From contig NZ_MBPP01000023.1 of NCBI RefSeq assembly GCF_001858325.1, forward strand, positions 62,001 through 126,000: 64,000 nt of DNA, read 5' to 3'. The stretch comes from Marinobacter sp. AC-23. GTDB lineage: Bacteria; Pseudomonadota; Gammaproteobacteria; Pseudomonadales; Oleiphilaceae. Shown one piece after another: positions 21,021 through 31,258 of the stretch. A model generated the notes under the pieces. It did no database searches. It was given only the letters and a program-made list of their open reading frames with translations, and had not been told where the DNA came from. The first letter of the stretch is position 1. Every line of letters begins with the position of its first letter. Made by a program: the position numbers and the translations under genes.

Positions 21021-21056
21021 AAAAAAAAACCCCGGGACCTTGCGGTGCCGGGGGTT
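21021..21056 (-). terminator. ilvGM attenuator terminator
   Basis: On the minus strand a GC-rich stem, CCCCGG paired with CCGGGG plus ACC with GGT around a GCAA loop, is followed by nine T residues. It lies between the leader peptide stop (21082) and the ilvG start (20993), which is the expected place for transcription attenuation. Confidence 0.88.
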
Positions 21057-21081
21057 TCTGGTGTTTTTGTCAGGTTTGTCG

Positions 21082-21174
21082 CTATCTCACCTGCTTATCC
21101 ACGCAAAATCCCCCGGAAGGTATCACTACCACGAGGACTAGCACTGCAAGGATAATCACTGAGTTAAGATTCAT
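21082..21174 (-). CDS. ilvL: ilvGM leader peptide
   Basis: A 30-codon reading frame from ATG 21174 to TAG 21082. Thirteen of the first 18 residues are Ile, Leu or Val, including VIIL and LVLVVVI, followed by PSGG. This matches the plan of the E. coli IlvL peptide. The terminator hairpin begins 25 bases after its stop. Ribosome stalling at the Val/Leu/Ile codons would prevent terminator formation when these amino acids are scarce. The call rests on the translated sequence, position and hairpin together. Confidence 0.88.
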   Translation of the reverse strand: MNLNSVIILAVLVLVVVIPSGGFCVDKQVR

Positions 21175-21206
21175 AAAACGGACAAACTGCTCTGAATTCG
21201 TAAAAG

Positions 21207-21251
21207 GATTCTGTGTAGAATCTACCCCACGATTTAAAGCGGTTGCAACCG
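21207..21251. promoter_or_regulatory. Two palindromes between ilvL and the RND efflux operon
   Basis: GATTCTGTGTAGAATC at 21207-21222 (6-base arms, 4-base centre) and CGGTTGCAACCG at 21240-21251 (perfect 12-base palindrome). They lie between the divergent ilvL leader and the RND fusion gene, so either promoter could be controlled here. No regulator gene is adjacent, so the binding protein is unknown. Confidence 0.45.
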
Positions 21252-21326
21252 TTTAATCCTTTTATTTTTCAGATAGCGTCGCTTTTCAATCCGCCGTTCA
21301 CCAAATTCAGGCTGTGTAGGTACTTA

Positions 21327-22409
21327 ATGAGCAAAGTAAAATGGAGTTCGCTGGGTCTGTCTGTAATTGTTGTGATTGCTCTGATTATCTGGATGGCAAC
21401 AGGCGATATCAAAGTCGCTAGCACCAAGGCTCCTGCAGAGCCCAAAGCTGCACAGCAGGAGCGAACACGGGTTCAGGTTACAACGCTCAGCGCGCAGTTA
21501 TATGAGCCGGGTCTTTTGCTTCAGGGCCAGCTGGAGCCATGGAGCGCCGTCAATGTGAGCGCACGGGTTGCTGGTACGGTTGAAGCCGTTGAAGCAAACC
21601 TGGGCGACGCAGTAAAAGCCGGAAGTGTGCTCTTAACTTTGTCTGAAGATGGCAGGGACGCAAGCGTTGATCGCTGGCAAGCCCGGGTTAAAGAGCTGGT
21701 GGCGGACCTGTCTGCCGCACGAAAACTGGCAGCAAGGGATCTGGCTTCACAATCAGAGATTCTAAGCGTAGAAAGTGAGTTGGCGGCAGCTCGCGCGGAG
21801 CTCAAAGGTGCTCAGCTGGCGGTGTCTCATCTGAGTCCTACGGCGCCGTTTGATGGCGTAATAAACAGCAAAGACGTTGAGACTGGCAGCTTGGTTCAGG
21901 TGGGCTCGCCCTTATATGAGCTGGTTCGTATAGATCGGCTCAAGGCCAAAGGTCAGGTGCCCCAGCAATCTGTAGCGCAAGTGGCGCTGGGCCAGAAAGT
22001 GAGAGTGCTGCCTCTGGACGGAGAAGCACTGGATGGCGTGGTCACCTTTGTGGCCAGTGCTGCGAATCCCGAGACCCGGAGTTTTGCCGTTGAAATCGCC
22101 GTTGAGAACCCGGAAAAAAAACGTATAGCCGGTGGCACTGCAAACCTCCGAGTTGCGCTGGCGGATGTTCAAGCCACGTTTATTTCCCCGGCCTACCTCT
22201 CCCTTGGTGACGACGGCCGCCCGGGTGTGAAGTATGTTGATGATCAGAATAAAGTTGTTTTTCGTACGGTGACATTGCTCAGTGTGTCCACCGAAGGTGC
22301 CTGGGTTACGGGCTTGCCCGATGAGACTCGCCTGATTACCCGTGGTGCTGGTTTTGTTAGTGAGGGCGAGCAAGTTGAACCTGTAGACGCCTCCGAAGAG
22401 CGAGGCTGA
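21327..22409 (+). CDS. RND efflux periplasmic adaptor (membrane fusion protein)
   Basis: 360 residues from the ATG at 21327. An N-terminal membrane anchor (LGLSVIVVIALIIWMAT) is followed by the lipoyl/hairpin pattern of HlyD-type adaptors: GQLEPWSAVNVSARVAGTVEAVEANLGDAVKAGSVLLTLSE, a coiled helical hairpin, then LSPTAPFDGVINSKDVETGSLVQVGSPL. It links the inner-membrane RND pump, encoded 5 bases downstream, to an outer-membrane channel. No outer-membrane component gene is in the window. The substrate is unknown. Confidence 0.91.
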   Translation: MSKVKWSSLGLSVIVVIALIIWMATGDIKVASTKAPAEPKAAQQERTRVQVTTLSAQLYEPGLLLQGQLEPWSAVNVSARVAGTVEAVEANLGDAVKAGSVLLTLSEDGRDASVDRWQARVKELVADLSAARKLAARDLASQSEILSVESELAAARAELKGAQLAVSHLSPTAPFDGVINSKDVETGSLVQVGSPLYELVRIDRLKAKGQVPQQSVAQVALGQKVRVLPLDGEALDGVVTFVASAANPETRSFAVEIAVENPEKKRIAGGTANLRVALADVQATFISPAYLSLGDDGRPGVKYVDDQNKVVFRTVTLLSVSTEGAWVTGLPDETRLITRGAGFVSEGEQVEPVDASEERG

Positions 22410-22414
22410 GCACT

Positions 22415-25400
22415 ATGCGCGCACTTATTTTCGCGGCGATAGACCGCAGTCGCACCACCTTGCTTACCCTGTTTTTTCTGACGCTCGGCGGTATTGCAGC
22501 ATTCCAGGCCATCCCCCGAGAGGCTAACCCCGACGTTACCATTCCGATGATTTATATCTCCATGACACTGGAAGGTATCAGCCCGGAAGATGCAGAGCGG
22601 CTGCTGGTTCGCCCCATGGAACAGGAGCTGCGTTCGCTCGAAGGCGTAAAAGAAATGCGTGGCACAGCGTCTGAAGGGCACGCTTCCGTGATGCTGGAAT
22701 TCGATGCCGGCTTTGACCCGGACACAGCCTTGCAGGACGTTCGGGAAAAAGTGGATACGGCCCGCAGCAAGCTTCCAAGGGAAGCCGACGAGCCGCGAGT
22801 GAATGAAATCAACGTTTCCCTGTTCCCGGTACTGTCCGTTGGCCTGTCTGGGCCGCTGTCTGAGCGGGAATTGATTACAGTAGCCCGAGGGCTTCAGGAT
22901 GCCATCGAAGCGATTCCCGAAGTGCTTGAAGTAGAGATTGGCGGCGATCGGGAAGATCTTCTGGAAATTGTTGTGGATCCTCAGGTGCTGGAAGGCTACG
23001 GCATTGATTTCGACCAGCTCAGTAATCTGGTCACGCGCAATAACCAGCTGGTAGCGGCTGGATCTCTGGATACCGGCAATGGGCGTATGACGCTTAAAGT
23101 GCCCGGTGTTATTGAGAATATCGAGGACGTTATGTCAATGCCGATCAAGGTCGATGGCGACACCGTGGTGACCTTCGGCGACGTAGCCATGCTGCAGCGC
23201 ACCTTCAAAGATCCAACTGGCTTTGCTCGCATCAACGGTGAGCCGGCTGTGGTGCTTGAGGTGTCCAAACGCAGCGGCGCCAACATTATCGAAACTGTGG
23301 CCCAGGTGCGTGAGTTGATTGCCCAGGCAAAACCGCAATTGCCCGACGCCCTCGATGTCCGCTACATAATGGATCAGTCCGACGAAGTTCGTGACTTGCT
23401 GAGCGACCTGCTTAACAACGTGCTGACTGCCATTGTGCTGGTAATCATTGTGATCATCGCTGCCATGGGGCCTCGATCGGCCTTGCTGGTTGGGCTTACC
23501 ATTCCGGGTGCGTTCCTGACGGGCATTCTGGTGATCTGGATGATGGGCCTCACCCTCAACATCGTGGTTCTGTTCAGCCTCATTCTGGTAGCCGGCATGC
23601 TGGTGGATGGGGCGATTGTCGTATCGGAGCTGGCAGACCGAAACCTGTCTGATGGGCATTCAGTGAAAGGTGCCTGGGCGGAAGCTGCAAGTCGCATGGC
23701 CTGGCCGATCATTGCCTCTACGGCAACGACTCTTGCGGTATTTGTGCCGCTTCTGTTCTGGCCCGGCGTGGTGGGCCAATTCATGAAATTTCTGCCTATT
23801 ACCGTAATCATCTGCCTGGTTGCCTCGCTCGCCATGGCCTTGGTGTTTCTGCCGGTTTTGGGTGGCGTGAGCGGAGGGCGTCGTGCCCGCAAGGTCAGTG
23901 AAAGCGGTCGAATGATGCACGGTTATCGCAGGCTGCTTTCCACACTCCTGTCTTATCCTGGTTTCACGCTGGTAGGTGTGTTGGGAGTGGTCGTGGTGGT
24001 CTACATCACCTACGGCAAGTTCAACCATGGTGTCGAGTTCTTCCCCAGTGTAGAGCCGGATTCTGCCCAGGTTCAGGTTCGCGCACGCGGGGATCTGTCG
24101 GTTTTGGAGCGGGATGCCATTGTGCAACAGGTAGAAGGTCGTTTGCAGGGTATGCCGGAAGTGAAAGCCGTTTATGCACGATCCATGTTGAGTGTCAGCA
24201 CACAGATGGCACCGGATGTGATTGGGGTGCTCCAGTTTCAGTTTACCGACTGGTTTACTCGCCGCCCGGCCAGCGCCATTCTGGATGATTTCCTGGCTCG
24301 CACGGAGGATATTCCGGGTATTGCGTTGGAGTTCCGCGAGCAGGAGAACGGCCCGGCGGGTGGCAAGCCCATAGAGTTGCAGGTCAGCAGCCGAGACAGT
24401 AGCAAGCTCAACGGTTACGTAGATCAGATCGAAAATCAGATGCGCGCCCAGGGCGGCTTTGTAGATATTGAAGATGATCGCAGCCTGCCGGGCATTGAGT
24501 GGCGGCTGGAAGTGGATCGCGAAGCCGCCGCTCGTTTCGGAACCGACGTGCTCAGCATTGGCAGTGCCGTTCGCCTGGTCACCAATGGCTTGGTGCTGGC
24601 AACCTATCGGCCTGAAGATGTGCGCGACGAGGTGGACATTGCCGTGCGGGTTCCCAACAACTGGCGCGAGCTGGATCATCTGCAGCGCCAGACGATTAAC
24701 ACGGCTCGGGGGCAGGTGCCGCTGTCACAGTTTCTTGACCTGCAGCCGGGGAGTAAAACTGGCAGCATTGCCCGGGTAGATGGCAAGCGAGCGGTCACCA
24801 TTAAATCCGATATTCAGCCCGGCGAGCAGGTGGATAGTTTGCTGAAAGCACTGCAGGCTGAACTCCCGGAGGCCCCCGAAGGGGTTTCTGTAAAGTTTGC
24901 TGGCGAAAACGAGGATCAGCAACAGGCATCCAACTTTCTGATAAGTGCGTTTCTGATTGCGATTGCCATGATGCTGCTCATTCTGGTGACCCAATTTAAC
25001 TCTCTGTACCAGAGTTTTCTGATTCTATCAGCCATTGTTCTCTCCACTGCCGGGGTACTTCTGGGATTGCTGCTGAACGGCCAGTCGTTCGGGATCGTGA
25101 TGGTGGGTATGGGCATCATTGCGCTGGCGGGCATCGTAGTGAACAACAACATCATTCTGATCGACACTTACAATCAGATGAAGAAAGACGGAATGGAGGC
25201 CTATGAGGCGGCACTGGAAACCAGCTGCTTGCGTTTGCGCCCCGTGTTGCTCACAGCGGTTACCACCGTGCTTGGGTTGATGCCAATGGTGCTGAGCGTG
25301 AACGTAGATCTGCTCACGCCCTCTCTCGGGCTGGGCGCGCCATCGACTCAGTGGTGGGCGCAGCTTTCCAGCGCCATTGCCGGTGGCTTGGCGTTCGCCA

Positions 25401-25495
25401 CTATTCTCACATTGCTGCTAACGCCCGCGATGTTGGTGCTTGGTGAGCGGGTTGGGCAGTTTATTCGCAGAAAGGTTTTTCAGCAGAGCCGGTGA
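22415..25495 (+). CDS. RND efflux transporter, inner-membrane pump (AcrB/MMPL-type)
   Basis: 1026 residues, intact. It has the RND architecture: one N-terminal membrane segment, a large periplasmic porter domain, a second set of membrane helices, and a repeat of this plan. The proton-relay aspartate region AGMLVDGAIVVSELADRN is present in TM4, and the second-half motif GIIALAGIVVNNNIILIDTYNQ. It is a proton-driven exporter acting with the adaptor just upstream, in one operon. Confidence 0.93.
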   Translation: MRALIFAAIDRSRTTLLTLFFLTLGGIAAFQAIPREANPDVTIPMIYISMTLEGISPEDAERLLVRPMEQELRSLEGVKEMRGTASEGHASVMLEFDAGFDPDTALQDVREKVDTARSKLPREADEPRVNEINVSLFPVLSVGLSGPLSERELITVARGLQDAIEAIPEVLEVEIGGDREDLLEIVVDPQVLEGYGIDFDQLSNLVTRNNQLVAAGSLDTGNGRMTLKVPGVIENIEDVMSMPIKVDGDTVVTFGDVAMLQRTFKDPTGFARINGEPAVVLEVSKRSGANIIETVAQVRELIAQAKPQLPDALDVRYIMDQSDEVRDLLSDLLNNVLTAIVLVIIVIIAAMGPRSALLVGLTIPGAFLTGILVIWMMGLTLNIVVLFSLILVAGMLVDGAIVVSELADRNLSDGHSVKGAWAEAASRMAWPIIASTATTLAVFVPLLFWPGVVGQFMKFLPITVIICLVASLAMALVFLPVLGGVSGGRRARKVSESGRMMHGYRRLLSTLLSYPGFTLVGVLGVVVVVYITYGKFNHGVEFFPSVEPDSAQVQVRARGDLSVLERDAIVQQVEGRLQGMPEVKAVYARSMLSVSTQMAPDVIGVLQFQFTDWFTRRPASAILDDFLARTEDIPGIALEFREQENGPAGGKPIELQVSSRDSSKLNGYVDQIENQMRAQGGFVDIEDDRSLPGIEWRLEVDREAAARFGTDVLSIGSAVRLVTNGLVLATYRPEDVRDEVDIAVRVPNNWRELDHLQRQTINTARGQVPLSQFLDLQPGSKTGSIARVDGKRAVTIKSDIQPGEQVDSLLKALQAELPEAPEGVSVKFAGENEDQQQASNFLISAFLIAIAMMLLILVTQFNSLYQSFLILSAIVLSTAGVLLGLLLNGQSFGIVMVGMGIIALAGIVVNNNIILIDTYNQMKKDGMEAYEAALETSCLRLRPVLLTAVTTVLGLMPMVLSVNVDLLTPSLGLGAPSTQWWAQLSSAIAGGLAFATILTLLLTPAMLVLGERVGQFIRRKVFQQSR

Positions 25496-25525
25496 CGCGC
25501 CACCAGCCACTGTTCAAAGTTGACT

Positions 25526-26982
25526 TTATTGCGCTGTGTTGGCCAGAGATGTCCAGGGTGAATACTCAGACTCCAGTGCAAACGCAAGCTGCAGTAGGGT
25601 GCGTTCATCGCCATGCTTGCCCATAAGCTGTACCGACACTGGCAGGTTTTCGGGTGTCAGAGCCATGGGGAGTGATAGAGCCGGTGCGCCAGTAACGTTG
25701 GCCAGGGGTGTGAAGTTGGCGTATCGGGTAAGCCGATCAAACAGGATGTCGAAAGGGACACTTGGGTTGAGGTGACCCAGTTTAGGCGTGGTATGGCCCA
25801 GAGTAGGCGTAAGCACCGCATCCAAGTCTGTCATGGCGTTGGCAAAATCGAATCTGGCGCGGCGCAAGCGCCACAGAACCGCTGGCATCTTCCAGAAACC
25901 TCGCTTGAACATTTTGTCCAGGCCCTGGGTTAGGCCGTCTACCCGCCGTTTATCAAAATCCGGGTGAATCAGTTTGTGACCGTTGATCTTCATTCCAAAA
26001 GCCAGCAGGCCCCAGTACATCGCAAAATCGTCGGGGAAGCTTGAGTTTGCCGGTGTTTCTACAGGCTCAATAATATGCCCCTGGGCTTCCAGTTTTCGGG
26101 CAGTAGCTTCTACAGTCTGTCGTGTCATATCGTCGGTCTTGTGACCGTTTATGGAATCGATAACCAAACCAATTCTTAGCCGCTTTTCAGATGGACCTTC
26201 CACTTTGCCAACGGTTGGCAGCTTCGGGTTGCGAAAATACTGCTCTGCCTGATAGATGAAGTTGGCGGTATCCCGAACAGAGCGGGACACCACGCCATCA
26301 CTGAGAATATCTATGGGTAGCGACTTTGAGGCATCGTTCTCGATGACACGTCCCCGGGTCGCTTTGAGCCCTATGAGGCCACAAACGGCTGCAGGAATCC
26401 GAATGGAACCACCACCATCGTTGGCGTGGGCAATGGGAACCGCCCCGCTTGCCACCAGTGCAGCCGAACCGCCGGAAGAAGCGCCGGCGGAGTAGGCAAG
26501 GTTCCAGGGGTTGCGAGTGGGTGCATCATGAAGAGGCTCAGTTGAGGCGTTGAATCCAAACTCGGGCATGGTACTTTTGCCCATGCAAAGAAAGCCCTGT
26601 GCCAGCATCTGTTGAGCGAAAGGGCTGGTTTTTGTTGCGGGATTACCAGCAGGCACTGCATCTGAACCCTGGCGGGTGGCATTCCCACCACATCTGTGTT
26701 GTCTTTAATAAAGGTGGGTACGCCAATGAAAAATGGCGCGTCCGCCAGGCCTTTTTCTTTATCCAGCCCCGCCGCAGCCTCCAACATCTGCTGATAGCGC
26801 TCAGCAACCATACCGTGCACCAGCGGCTCCGCTTTGTGCAGCCGCTCAATGCTAGCCTGGGTCACCTCGGTAACCGATACGTCGCGACTGCGGATGCGAT
26901 CGGCCAGAGCAGTGGCATCGTCGTTGCCTAGCGCATCGTTAGTGAACGTATGCGTGGCTGGCAGGGGATAATGGACCGGCAT
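25526..26982 (-). CDS. Amidase (amidase-signature family, one frameshift)
   Basis: About 485 residues when repaired. It has the amidase signature with GASSGGSAALVASGAVPIAHANDGGGSIRIPAAVCGLIGLK (Ser-cisSer-Lys family; the serines lie in GGS and DGGGSIR) and the N-terminal lysine region FIKDNTDVVG. The frame breaks near 26680, where ATGCCCACC is read as ATGCCACC. It probably hydrolyses an amide in the cytosol; the substrate is unknown. It is convergent with the RND operon. Confidence 0.88.
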
Positions 26983-27091
26983 TCGAAGCGTCTCCGTGAA
27001 TATTTATAGCGGCTCCTGGGAAGCTGCTTTCTTGGAGGCATACTCTACTCGAACGCAAAACACGACGACATGTCATTTCAGGTATGAGTTC

Positions 27092-27119
27092 ACAAGCCCG
27101 TTGGGTTAACCGGGCTTGT
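27092..27119 (-). terminator. Possible terminator hairpin after djlA
   Basis: ACAAGCCCG and CGGGCTTGT form a perfect 9-base stem with a 10-base loop just beyond the djlA stop. No T-run follows on the minus strand, so the terminator role is uncertain. Confidence 0.4.
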
Positions 27120-27142
27120 CGAACGGGTAGGAAAGGGGGACG

Positions 27143-27918
27143 TCAGGCGTTGTTTTCCCGGGATTCCTTGATGACATCGTAAGCGTGGGTAATTTCCTGT
27201 GTACGCTCTTCTGCATTTCGCGCATGCTCTCAGGAAGGCCTCGCCCTGCAAGCTTGTCGGGATGGTTCTCGCTCATCAGCTTGCGGTACGCTTTCTTAAG
27301 CTCTGCGTCGCTGATTGACGGAGAAACACCCAGAACCTTGTAAGCATCGTCGGTTTGCTGGGCAGTAGATCGTTGGCTGCCGGATTGGCCTGCATGAGCG
27401 CCTCGCAGCATGGCCTCCAGTTGGTCAACCTGGCTCTCTGGCAGGCCCAGGCGCCGGGCAATACGCATCAGCATTGCCCGTTCGGCGGGATGTACTACAC
27501 CATCTGCTGCGACTGCAGAAAACTGCGCTTGAAGAAACATTTGCAAGAAAGCCGGCTGACGCCCGCTGATGCGCAGGAAGTGATCCAGCTCTGCATCCAG
27601 ATCAAAATCTTCGCTCTTACCACGGCTGAATGCGGCTTTAGCGGTTTCTCTCTGAGCGTCATTCAGGCGGAAGCGCACAAACATGGCTTCGGCCATCTGT
27701 ATTTCATCTGTTGATACAACACCATCGGCTTTGCACAAGGCGCCCATAACCGCAAAAACAGATTCAATAAAGCCGGATTGAATGTTGTGGAGTTTGCCAA
27801 TCAGGCGGCTTTTAGCGCGGTTAAGCAGGAATGCAGCCAGAGCAGCCCCCACTAAAAAACCGGGGAACTTGCCAAAGGCGTAACCAATCAAACCACCAAT
27901 GATCATAGCAAACAGCAT
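27143..27918 (-). CDS. djlA: DnaJ-like co-chaperone with TerB domain, DjlA (one frameshift)
   Basis: About 258 residues when repaired. Plan: an N-terminal glycine-rich membrane segment (MLFAMIIGGLIGYAFGKFPGFLVGAALAAFLL), a TerB-like helical domain (FAVMGALCKADGVVSTDEIQMAEAMF and AVAADGVVHPAERAMLMRIA), then a C-terminal J domain (AYKVLGVSPSISDAELKKAYRKLMSENHPDKL, with the HPD motif). This is DjlA, an inner-membrane-anchored activator of DnaK. The frame breaks near 27214 (ATGGCAG read as ATGCAG). Repair gives a normal C-terminus ending in ESRENNA at 27143. Confidence 0.9.
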
Positions 27919-28061
27919 TAAAAGGTCCTTACGGGATAATGGATCAGACCACAGAATATACGTGTTTTTCAGTGAATCTTCATGAACAGGCTTTCATTCA
28001 GGCCATCTGTTTTTCAGAGAGTTTGGGAGTTGAGCTGTTTTTCGTGTTAAAAATACCGGTT

Positions 28062-28712
28062 ATGACCCCCGATCTGTTTGCAGACCAACCAATTGAAGTG
28101 ACCACCGAAAGGCTCTCGGAAGGGGCCATTGTGCTCCGGCATTTTGCCTCTGCCCAAGCGCCGGATCTGCTAAGCGAGATAGAGCATATAACGACGGTGG
28201 CGCCCCTGAGGCATATGAAAACACCCGGTGGGCATAGCATGTCTGTCGCCATGAGTTGTTGCGGATGCTGGGGTTGGATCACCGATGCAAAAGGCTACCG
28301 CTATCAGGCAGAAGACCCTTGTTCCGGGGCGCCTTGGCCCATTATGCCTCCTGTTTTCGCCAGTCTGGCCAGATCAGCCGCATTGGCAGCAGGATATGGT
28401 GATTTCACTCCAAACGCCTGCCTTATCAACCGTTACGAACCCGGTGCAAAGATGGGGTTACACCAGGATAAAAACGAGCAGGATTTCTCGCAACCGGTTG
28501 TGTCGGTTTCTCTTGGATTGTCCCAGGTATTTCAGTTCGGCGGGCTGACGCGGAGCGCGCGACCAAAGAACATTCCTCTGGCGCACGGTGATGTTGTGGT
28601 GTGGGGTGGGCCTTCGCGGTTACGTTACCACGGGGTGCTTACACTGAAGGCCGGAGCACACCCGCTGACCGGTGCCTGTCGTTACAATTTAACGTTTCGT
28701 TGCGCCCGTTAG
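28062..28712 (+). CDS. alkB: AlkB-type 2-oxoglutarate/Fe(II) DNA repair dioxygenase
   Basis: 216 residues from the ATG at 28062 (MTPDLFADQP). The iron ligands appear as HQD in GAKMGLHQDKNEQD and a later His in LRYHGV. The 2-oxoglutarate-binding arginines are in RYNLTFR at the C-terminus, and NRYEPG is typical of AlkB. It oxidatively removes methyl lesions such as 1-methyladenine and 3-methylcytosine from DNA. An upstream in-frame ATG exists, but this start matches family length better. Confidence 0.9.
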   Translation: MTPDLFADQPIEVTTERLSEGAIVLRHFASAQAPDLLSEIEHITTVAPLRHMKTPGGHSMSVAMSCCGCWGWITDAKGYRYQAEDPCSGAPWPIMPPVFASLARSAALAAGYGDFTPNACLINRYEPGAKMGLHQDKNEQDFSQPVVSVSLGLSQVFQFGGLTRSARPKNIPLAHGDVVVWGGPSRLRYHGVLTLKAGAHPLTGACRYNLTFRCAR

Positions 28713-28861
28713 CAGTTGCGTGGCCACTGAAACCAGGCCGCCCTTACGCCGGAACCCGTATTTTGGTAGACTTCGCGCCCTTTATTTTGCCGTAATCCGT
28801 AATTTAAGCGACGGCAATCCGACGTTCATTAAACAGCGCAGCCACCCGGGTACCCAAAGCT

Positions 28862-30349
28862 ATGGTAAATACACTGAAAGCCAACTGGTTTTCCAACACC
28901 AAAGGCGATGTGCTCGCCGGAATCGTGGTTGCCCTTGCGTTGATTCCAGAAGCGATTGCTTTCTCGATCATCGCCGGAGTGGATCCCAAAGTCGGGCTTT
29001 ATGCCTCATTCTGTATCGCCGTTATCATCGCGTTTGTGGGTGGTCGCCCAGGTATGATCTCTGCGGCAACCGGCGCCATGGCGCTGTTAATGGTGACGCT
29101 AGTCAAGGAGAACGGCCTGGAATACCTGCTGGCTGCCACGCTGTTAACCGGTGTGATCCAGGTTGTGGCGGGCTGGCTGAAGTTGGGCAGCCTGATGAGA
29201 TTTGTGTCGCGCTCTGTGGTGACCGGCTTCGTGAATGCGCTAGCCATCCTGATCTTTATGGCTCAGTTGCCCGAGCTCACCAATGTAACCTGGCATGTAT
29301 ACGCCATGACCGCCGCCGGGCTGGGTATTATCTACCTGTTCCCGTATGTGCCGGTACTGGGCAAGCTGCTGCCGTCGCCACTGATTTGCATCGTGGCGCT
29401 AACCATCGTCGCAGTGTTGTTCAATATTGACGTGCGCACAGTGGGCGATATGGGTGATCTGCCTGATACGCTGCCAATTTTTCTCTGGCCAGATGTGCCG
29501 CTGAACTTCGAAACCCTGATGATCATCCTGCCGTATTCCATTCCGCTGGCCGTGGTGGGTTTGCTGGAATCCATGATGACCGCCACCATTGTGGACGATC
29601 TGACCGATACGGAAAGTGACCGTAACCGTGAATGCCGAGGGCAGGGTATTGCCAACATCGGCTCTGGCTTGCTGGGTGGTATGGCTGGTTGTGCAATGAT
29701 TGGTCAGTCGGTTATCAACATCAAATCCGGTGGCCGAACCCGGCTTTCCACGCTCACAGCGGGCGTGTTCCTCATGGTGATGATACTGGTGCTGGACGAT
29801 GTACTGGTGCGCATCCCCATGGCTGCTCTGGTGGCCGTGATGATCATGGTGTCCATCGGCACATTTTCCTGGGAGTCCATTCGTAATCTGAAAACCCACC
29901 CGCTGTCTACCAACATTGTGATGCTGGTAACTGTATGTGTTGTCGTTGTGACTCATAACCTGGCGCTGGGTGTGTTTGCCGGCGTACTGCTTGCGGCGCT
30001 GTTCTTCGCCAACAAGATCGGGCACTTTATGGAGGTGCAGACAACGCTGGACGAATCCTCAGGCACGCGCAGCTACACCGTAATGGGGCAGGTGTTTTTC
30101 AGTTCATCAGAAAAATTCGTTGCAGCGTTTGATTTTCGTGAAGTGGTCGATAAAGTGGTCATAGACGTGAGCCGTGCCCATTTCTGGGACATCACCGCCG
30201 TGGGCGCGCTCGACAAAGTGGTTATCAAGTTCCGCCGTGACGGTGCGGAGGTGGAAGTGATTGGCATGAACAAGGCCAGCGCTACCATCGTTGACCGCTT
30301 TGGCGTGCACGACAAGCCGGAAGGCATTGATCAGCTGATGGGCCATTAA
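28862..30349 (+). CDS. SulP-family inorganic anion transporter with STAS domain
   Basis: 495 residues with 10-12 hydrophobic segments, beginning [36 protein letters not shown], the SulP signature. A C-terminal STAS domain follows ([23 protein letters not shown]). It is an inner-membrane carrier for sulfate, bicarbonate or a related anion. The stop is 1 base before the universal stress protein start, so the two are co-transcribed, a pairing often seen with SulP bicarbonate or sulfate carriers. Confidence 0.92.
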   Translation: MVNTLKANWFSNTKGDVLAGIVVALALIPEAIAFSIIAGVDPKVGLYASFCIAVIIAFVGGRPGMISAATGAMALLMVTLVKENGLEYLLAATLLTGVIQVVAGWLKLGSLMRFVSRSVVTGFVNALAILIFMAQLPELTNVTWHVYAMTAAGLGIIYLFPYVPVLGKLLPSPLICIVALTIVAVLFNIDVRTVGDMGDLPDTLPIFLWPDVPLNFETLMIILPYSIPLAVVGLLESMMTATIVDDLTDTESDRNRECRGQGIANIGSGLLGGMAGCAMIGQSVINIKSGGRTRLSTLTAGVFLMVMILVLDDVLVRIPMAALVAVMIMVSIGTFSWESIRNLKTHPLSTNIVMLVTVCVVVVTHNLALGVFAGVLLAALFFANKIGHFMEVQTTLDESSGTRSYTVMGQVFFSSSEKFVAAFDFREVVDKVVIDVSRAHFWDITAVGALDKVVIKFRRDGAEVEVIGMNKASATIVDRFGVHDKPEGIDQLMGH

Positions 30350-30350
30350 T

Positions 30351-31232
30351 ATGCAAGACGCGACAGGAAATTCCCAAGATACACTGCAGGTTGTGGCTTG
30401 CATTGACGGCTCGCGCGCGGCGCCGGCAGTATGCGATTACGCCGCCTGGGCTAGTAAGCATATGAGCTCACCGCTGACCCTGCTGCACGTGCTCGACGAA
30501 GAGCGTTATCCGTCAGAGCCGGATTTAGCTGGGAACATTGGCTTGGGTAGCCGTGAACACCTGCTGGATGAGTTGGCGTTGCTGGATCGTAAGCGCGCCA
30601 AATTGGCCCTGGAGCATGGTAATCATATGCTGGACGAGGCGGCGCAAAGGATACAAACAGCTGGTATCAGTGAGATCAAAAAGCGCCAGCGCCACGGTGG
30701 TTTAACCGAATCGCTGCTGGACATGCAGGAACAGATTCGCCTGCTAGTAATGGGATTGCACGGTGAAAGCAGTTCAGACGGTGAGCAGCATATTGGCAGC
30801 CAACTGGAAACTGTTATCCGCAGCATGAGCCGGCCGATCCTGCTGGTGCCGAATGAGTTCTCAGCGCCCAAAAGTGCCATGCTTGCGTTTGACGGCAGTG
30901 CCACAGCGTTTCGTGGCGTTGAACACCTGGCTGCCAGCCCGGTACTCAAGGGCATGCCCCTGCACCTGGTGATGGTGGGCAATGAAACGACCGAAGCCAT
31001 GGCCCAGCTGCGCAAGGCAGAGGCTATGCTGGCGCCTTTGGAGTCGGAAATTACACTGGCTATCCGAAGTGGTGAGGTAGAGCCGGTATTGCATAGTTAT
31101 CAGGATGAGTTCGATATCGACATTCTGGTGATGGGCGCCTACGGACACTCGAAAATTCGCCGTTTTTTGTTGGGCAGCACGACGACCAGTATGCTGACAT
31201 CGGCTAAAAAGCCGTTGGTGATTCTGCGCTAG
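30351..31232 (+). CDS. Universal stress protein, tandem UspA domains
   Basis: 293 residues with two Usp folds. The first starts LQVVACIDGSRAAPAVCDYAAWAS. The second is AMLAFDGSATAFRGVEHLA and ends with the ATP-binding pattern DILVMGAYGHSKIRRFLLGSTTTSML. It is a cytosolic nucleotide-binding stress protein, probably regulating or accompanying the SulP transporter encoded 1 base upstream. Confidence 0.91.
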   Translation: MQDATGNSQDTLQVVACIDGSRAAPAVCDYAAWASKHMSSPLTLLHVLDEERYPSEPDLAGNIGLGSREHLLDELALLDRKRAKLALEHGNHMLDEAAQRIQTAGISEIKKRQRHGGLTESLLDMQEQIRLLVMGLHGESSSDGEQHIGSQLETVIRSMSRPILLVPNEFSAPKSAMLAFDGSATAFRGVEHLAASPVLKGMPLHLVMVGNETTEAMAQLRKAEAMLAPLESEITLAIRSGEVEPVLHSYQDEFDIDILVMGAYGHSKIRRFLLGSTTTSMLTSAKKPLVILR

Positions 31233-31258
31233 GTTTGTGTTTGCCGGCGCTGGTCACG

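Noticed and set aside
23660..24679. Long minus-strand reading frame (339 codons) inside the RND pump gene
   Set aside because: Antisense shadow of a conserved gene with no recognisable protein.
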